64,000 nucleotides of DNA. It comes from Ascaphus truei. Taxonomy: Eukaryota > Chordata > Amphibia > Anura > Ascaphidae. The notes below the pieces were generated by a model. That model was not told the origin of the DNA. It saw only the letters and a list, made by a program, of their open reading frames with translations, and made no database searches. The DNA lies in assembly GCA_036426205.1 (NCBI GenBank), contig WSYH01001915.1:1-64000 (forward strand), given 5' to 3'. Numbering within the stretch: the first letter of the stretch is position 1; each line of letters starts with the position of its first letter. Positions 59,467 to 64,000 of this stretch are shown piece by piece. Both the position numbers and the translations under genes were made by a program.

Positions 59467-59797
59467 CAGGCATACCCCGCTTTAAGTACACTCACTTTAA
59501 GTACACTCGCGAGTAAGTACCTATCGCCCAATAGGCAAACGGCAGCTCACGCATGCGCCTGTCATCACGTCCTGAACAGCAATACCGGCTCCCTACCTGT
59601 ACCGAAGCTGTGCGCAAGCGGGGAGACTATAGAGCCTGTTACAAATGCGTTATTTACATCAGTTATGCACGTATATAACGATTGCAGTACAGTACATGCA
59701 TCAATAAGTGGTAAAAGGGAGTGCTTCACTTTAAGTACATTTTCGCTTTACATACATGCTCCGGTCCCATTGCGTACGTTAATGCGGGGTATGCCTG
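59467..59797. mobile_element. 331 bp TA-flanked MITE
   Basis: TA at 59465-59466 and 59798-59799. Ends CAGGCATACCCCGCTTTAA and, inverted, CAGGCATACCCCGCATTAA, an 18 of 19 match. Inside, CACTTTAAGTACA is repeated, including an inverted or direct copy near 59730. Likely mobilised by a Tc1/mariner-type transposase. Confidence 0.92.
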
Positions 59798-59799
59798 TA

Positions 59800-60540
59800 A
59801 CATGTTATCAATTATGCTGTGACTTATGAATAAGGAAGAGATTGTAGTCACAATCTCTCACACAAATCACCACACACACACTAACAGATTGGAATGTATA
59901 CATCACAAAGACACATGAGAACAATCACACAGGGCACAGCGCTCACTCACAGACAACTGGGACCACAACACAAAGACTGTCACAAAAAAGCACAATAGAA
60001 AAATCACAAGTCCCTTTTTCACAAAAAAATCTAAATACTGTGTGTTCCTCACTAGCTATATGCAGGGCCACCAACATTGCGGTTCAGCCCCAGTATTGCT
60101 GTCCATGGCCCGGTGGACTTGGGGGCCTGGCCCCCTTCCTGCAACTCCTTCAGCTGCAGAACACAGGCACAGGAGGAAATCACTTCCTCTCTGTGAGCAC
60201 AGAGTGGGTGGAGCCTCAGTAAGTGAAATGAGTCTCAGGTTGGAGAGTAGTGCAGGGCTGGAGCAAGCAGGTGATAGGGAAAGGATAGATCAGTGAGAGA
60301 AACAGACATGAAAGGTGAAGAAGTGACAGATTGGAAGATTTTAAAAAGGAGAGAAAATAAAGAAGAAATATATAAGAAGGAAAAGAAAGGTATGAGGAGG
60401 TGTTAAAATAGAAAGAAGGAATGTGTGAGAAAAGAGAGATGGGGAAGAAAGAGGCGTTGGGAGGGAGAAAAAAAGACATGAGGTGAAATTAATAAGAAAA
60501 ACATGAGTAGATCAGATATTAATAATATAAAGGGTGTAAT
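59800..60540. other. intronic sequence, purine-rich towards the end
   Basis: From about 60290 the + strand is strongly A/G-rich and grades into the minisatellite at 60541. Confidence 0.5.
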
Positions 60541-60712
60541 AACAAAGACATGCTGGGGGAGAGAGAGGAGAGAAAGACATGCTGGGGGAGAGGAGAGAAA
60601 GACATGCTGGAGAGAGACATGCGGGGGGGGGGGGGGGAGGACCAAAAGACATGCGGGGGGGGGACAGGAGATAATGACATGCTGGGGGAGAGGAGAGAAA
60701 TCTTAGTTTGGA
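60541..60712. repeat. purine-rich minisatellite
   Basis: Five to six copies of AGACATGCTGGGGGAGAGGA-type units of about 25 bases, some with a long G run (60627-60640, 60655-60663). Confidence 0.92.
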
Positions 60713-61295
60713 TTGGAAAGGGAGCGCTCCAGTCAGTGACACATCATGTAAATAAAAAACATAAAAAACAATGATTGTGCAGCGTGTTAATTCAAATGTT
60801 GGTCTGATGTAGTTCTTGGCTCTTGGGGCAATTCTACTTACAGCAATAAAGAATATTTAAAGCCTGTATCTGACTTAGTCAGAAGTTGTGTAGATTGTTG
60901 GTATTGATGTTATCAATTGTTCCCCAGACTTTTCTCCCACCGTTTGGGCTTTTCCAGAGTTGAAGAGACTCAGAATCCCATGTAGCAGTATGAAAGGGAA
61001 GAGATAAAAACCCAATGGTGCAGATTGCAGAAAACAATGGCTTTTATAGAAGTAATGGGTAAAAGAATGTACTCACACTTTGTACATATACATGGTATAC
61101 ATAAAGGTATCTTTCGGTGTATAGTAAAGATGTTTGTAATATTGTATTTGCTCTCCCGATCCTCCTGTGTGTCCAGCCGCGCCGTCGACAGTGGCGTCTG
61201 ACGTCACTTCCCTCTCGCGATCGATCGCATCAGCTGGGAATGAATTGTGACGTGCCGGAGGGAGGTCTGTAGGGGAGTTCCAGCGTCTGGCGTCT
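60713..61295. other. sequence leading into the terminal palindrome
   Basis: No gene. From about 61140 it is CpG-containing (GTCGACAGTGGCGTCTGACG, CTCGCGATCGATCGC) and probably belongs to the same element as the palindrome. Confidence 0.4.
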
Positions 61296-61319
61296 TCTCG
61301 TGAAGGCAGCTGCAGCAAG

Positions 61320-61360
61320 GCTCTACGCGTTTCGCTGTTACTCACAGCTTCGTCAGGAGC
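61320..61360 (-). ncRNA. hammerhead-type ribozyme motif, best preserved
   Basis: Read on the minus strand: GCTC (stem I), CTGACGA (core), A, GCTGT-GAGTA-ACAGC (stem II, five perfect pairs), GAAA (core), ACGCGT (short stem III region), A at the cleavage position giving GTA, then GAGC closing stem I with four pairs. All three-way-junction parts are in the right order. The departure from consensus is the extra A before stem II, and stem III is minimal. Minimal stem III forms are known from Penelope-like elements. Confidence 0.7.
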
Positions 61361-62067
61361 AGTATAATGTGTCATAACTGTATCTTATATTTATACCAGT
61401 ATATCATTAATTGTATAATTGCTTAATTGCTCTGTCTAAAGTATTTTTGATTAAAACTTGCAATCCACATTACCATTACTAATTTTACTCCACAGGTTTG
61501 CCTTTACATAGGCACAGATAATCCTGTGGTCCAAAAAATATATATTTTATTTAAATCATTACACATGAATAATAATAGTTAAAAATACACACATGAACAA
61601 CAAGAGTAAATTTAAAATCGAATAGATAAAATGTATACTATATCACCAATAAAAATTGGTCTTCATGTAATTAATACTCTCATTAATATTAAGTAGTTGG
61701 AGGGAGGAATAAGAGGAAAAAGCACGAGGGAAAAAATGGAAAAAGGAAAAAAGAGAGTAAGTCAGAATTCTAAACATAATTAATTTGTCATACATAAGTG
61801 ACAAGGACAAATATGACTGAACATATAAGGGAGTGAGTTTTGCTAAATTGCATAAATGGATATTTAATATATGCCCATAAAAATGCTTATAAAAATAAAT
61901 AGCATATTTCTTAAAAAATATCCATTTATTTTAAAAGGATTCGTATATAGATAGTGAAATATCATCTAAGATATTTAATTATTGAACTAGAATTTATCTT
62001 ACTTTAAGTGTATAAAACCATGGTGGAACTTAAAAAATCTAAAAAATTACTACAAATTCTTACATAA

Positions 62068-62161
62068 AAATACACAATTATCTGAATAGAGGTGTACAGA
62101 ATAAGGAGCATATAAAATACACAATTATCTGAATAGAGGTGTACAGAATAAGGAGCATATA
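62068..62161. repeat. tandem duplication, 2 x 47 bp
   Basis: AAATACACAATTATCTGAAT to AAGGAGCATATA occurs twice head to tail without visible differences, just inside the left arm of the palindrome. It is followed by an A run. Confidence 0.93.
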
Positions 62162-62819
62162 TAAAAAAAAAAAAAAAAAAATAGCACCAAGCGCTTTAAA
62201 GAATAAGAAAGATAATAATCAAAGGCTGGTCTAAACAATTTCTAACAGCTTTTATGGATGTGATCTGACAGCCTGCAAATATAAAATGAAAGATAAAACA
62301 AAGTTTTATTAATTTTAAAAGAAAGTAAAAGTTAAAATTACAACAATAAATAAAGTTCAACTGATTTTGTTTGATTTAATGTCTTCAATGCCCGTGCGGT
62401 TTGACAATACGTAGGAAAACATCCCACGACCAATACGCCACCCGCATCATCGCACATCTGAGCAAATAAGAGGGGCCTTTAACTCATAGGTTTCTAAAAC
62501 ACTATGCGAAATACCCATCAGTCTAATACAGAGGATGAGAGCCCTTAAATTTACTGTCATCGAAAGAGTAAACACAACATGGAGGGGGGTAGCAGGAATT
62601 AGATCTTAAGTAAAAGAGAACGGTTCTGGATCATAAATTAAATACCATAATTCCACATGGATAAATTCAGACTTCGTAAGATCTTAGCTCTTTTACATAC
62701 GTAACTAATTTTGAAATTTTTACAATATTTTCATTTCTGCTAGCCCACCCACAGTGGATGGTTAGATCCCGCTATGTCTGTTGTAATATGCTCCATTCGT
62801 ACCTCTATTAGCTAAATGT

Positions 62820-63255
62820 GTATTTTATGTAATGAAGTTGTCACCCCATCCCCCCCTCCTTCCCTTCTTCTCCCACGCTGTTCACCCATCCTCCCCCCTC
62901 CGTACCAACATTTCCCTTACACCCGTCACCTCATTTTATTTCCCCCACCCCCCATCCCCATCCCTCCATGCTCCCCACTGTGTTTTAACCCGACCCATAC
63001 CAATTCTCCCACTCATTCCCTCCGACCCTCCCGTCTCCCCCCCCAGCTCGTTACGACTCCATTCCTATTAACTCCCCCTCCCCCGCCTCCTTCACCCCAA
63101 TTTTTCTTTCCATCCCCCGTCTCCGTCTTCTCCCCCCCCCTGCCTCCCCCTCCATCTCCCAACCCTCATACTCACCTACGTCCTTTACCCCACTCTGTTA
63201 CCCCCACTTTTTGCCACTCCTATCTTTGACAGGGTCTCTCGTACTTCCCCCCCCG
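62820..63255. repeat. pyrimidine-rich tract in palindrome spacer
   Basis: About 430 bases of C/T-rich sequence on the + strand with many CCCC and CTCCC runs. It resembles the pyrimidine-rich stretch after the Penelope-like frame at 25240-25330. Pro/Ser-rich open frames here reflect composition. Confidence 0.8.
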
Positions 63256-63935
63256 TGTCGTCGCTCGTCAACTTAGTAATTTTTAGATTTTTTAAGTTCC
63301 ACCATGGTTTTATACACTTAAAGTAAGATAATCTAGTTCATAATTAAATATCTTAGATGATATTTCACTATCAATATACGAATCCTTTTAAATAAATGGA
63401 TATTTTTAAGAACTATGCTATTTATTTTTATAAGCATTTTTAGGGCATATTAAATATCCATTTATGCACATTTAGCAAAACTCACTCCCTTATTGTTCAG
63501 TCATATTTGTCCTGTCACTTATGTATGACAAAATTAATTAGTTTAGAAATGCTGACTTACTCTCTTTTTCCTTTTCCATTTTTCCTCGTGTTTTTCCTCT
63601 TATTCCTCCTCCCAACTACTTAATATAATGAGAGATTAATCTGAAGACCAATTTTTATTGGTGATAGTAGTACATTTATCTATTCGATTTTAAATTACTC
63701 TTGTTGTTCATGTGTGTATTTTAACTATTTATATTCATGTGTAATGATTTAAATAAAAATATATTTTTTTGGACCACAGGATATCTGGGCTATGTAAAGG
63801 CAAACTGTGGAGTAAAATTAGTAATGGTAATTTGGAGTGCAAGTTTAATCAAAAATACTTTAGAAGAGCAATTAAGCAATTATACAATTAATGATATACT
63901 GGTATAAAAATAGATACAGTTTGACACATTATACT

Positions 63936-63976
63936 GCTCCGACGAAGCTGTGAGTAACAGCGAAAACGCGTAGAGC
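63936..63976 (+). ncRNA. hammerhead-type ribozyme motif, right-arm copy
   Basis: The mirror copy of 61320-61360. It has GCTC, then a core lacking one U (CGACGA), A, GCTGT...ACAGC, GAAAA with one extra A, CGCGTA, GAGC. The two one-base differences from the left arm are a gap and an insertion, so they may be sequencing errors. Confidence 0.6.
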
Positions 63977-64000
63977 CTTGCTGCAGCTGCCTTCACGAGA

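Larger units (their letters stand above)
61296..64000. repeat. palindrome of >2.7 kb, open at the right edge
   Basis: Left arm 61296-62049 and right arm 63278-64000 are inverted copies. Outer pair TCTCGTGAAGGCAGCTGCAG with CTGCAGCTGCCTTCACGAGA; inner pair GGAACTTAAAAAATCTAAAA with its complement. The spacer is 1228 bases. The right arm is cut by the window end, so the element is longer. Each arm carries one hammerhead motif. Confidence 0.93.

Noticed and set aside
62816..63229. Pro/Ser-rich open frame of 137 codons
   Set aside because: Entirely a pyrimidine-rich tract in a palindrome spacer.
1..64000. CRISPR arrays, bacterial operons, tRNA or rRNA genes
   Set aside because: The content is vertebrate. 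No regularly spaced short repeats, no tRNA fold with A and B boxes and no rRNA segments were noticed. The only tRNA-like sequence is the 18-base primer site at 33241.
38962..64000. Next PCDH15 exon downstream
   Set aside because: I looked for the protein following the 38961 exon (starting near EELNP in mammals) and found no match. It may lie beyond the window or be broken by indels.

Overview
This is vertebrate genomic DNA lying inside one large gene. Three exons on the + strand (13780-13897, 16321-16426, 38791-38961) encode consecutive pieces of protocadherin-15 (PCDH15), the cadherin of the hair-cell tip link. Together they cover cadherin repeat EC2 and the start of EC3. No other host gene was recognised. 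The rest is intronic: at least 13.8 kb upstream, then introns of 2.4 kb and 22.4 kb, then at least 25 kb downstream. The mix of transposable elements (many Penelope-like elements, a Ty3-type element with an odd domain order, LINE ORF1 with an SGNH domain, hAT and TA-flanked MITEs, long AT arrays) suggests an amphibian, most likely a frog. That is an inference from repeat style, not a proof.

Layout. 1-13779: intron with a poly-C tract, a G-rich tract, GC-rich and palindromic repeats, and an inverted minisatellite. 13780-16426: two PCDH15 exons, each interrupted by one-base gaps. 16427-38790: intron packed with ~1 kb palindromes, Penelope-like fragments (24466, 29812, 37340), a Ty3-type integrase/RNase H remnant split by a MITE (25626-27470), a retroelement 5' end with a tRNA-Arg-type primer site (32230-33600), and direct and inverted repeats. 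38791-38961: an intact PCDH15 exon. 38962-64000: intron with a hAT element, further Penelope-like copies (42774, 45981, 57716), a solo LTR, a LINE ORF1 split by a 1.5 kb insertion with a 19-bp target duplication, minisatellites, and a palindrome of more than 2.7 kb running off the right end.

The most interesting signal is a small RNA motif, CTGANGA + A + stem + GAAA, found at about ten loci on both strands. It sits in palindromic repeats and downstream of Penelope-like reading frames. At 61320-61360 it also has a four-base-pair stem I and a GUA cleavage triplet, so it has the layout of a hammerhead ribozyme. All copies carry one extra A between the core and stem II.

Exons 1 and 2 fall 2 and 5 bases short of whole-codon lengths, always by single-base gaps, many in short homopolymers. 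Local assembly error is the simplest reading. No tRNA, rRNA or CRISPR was seen.
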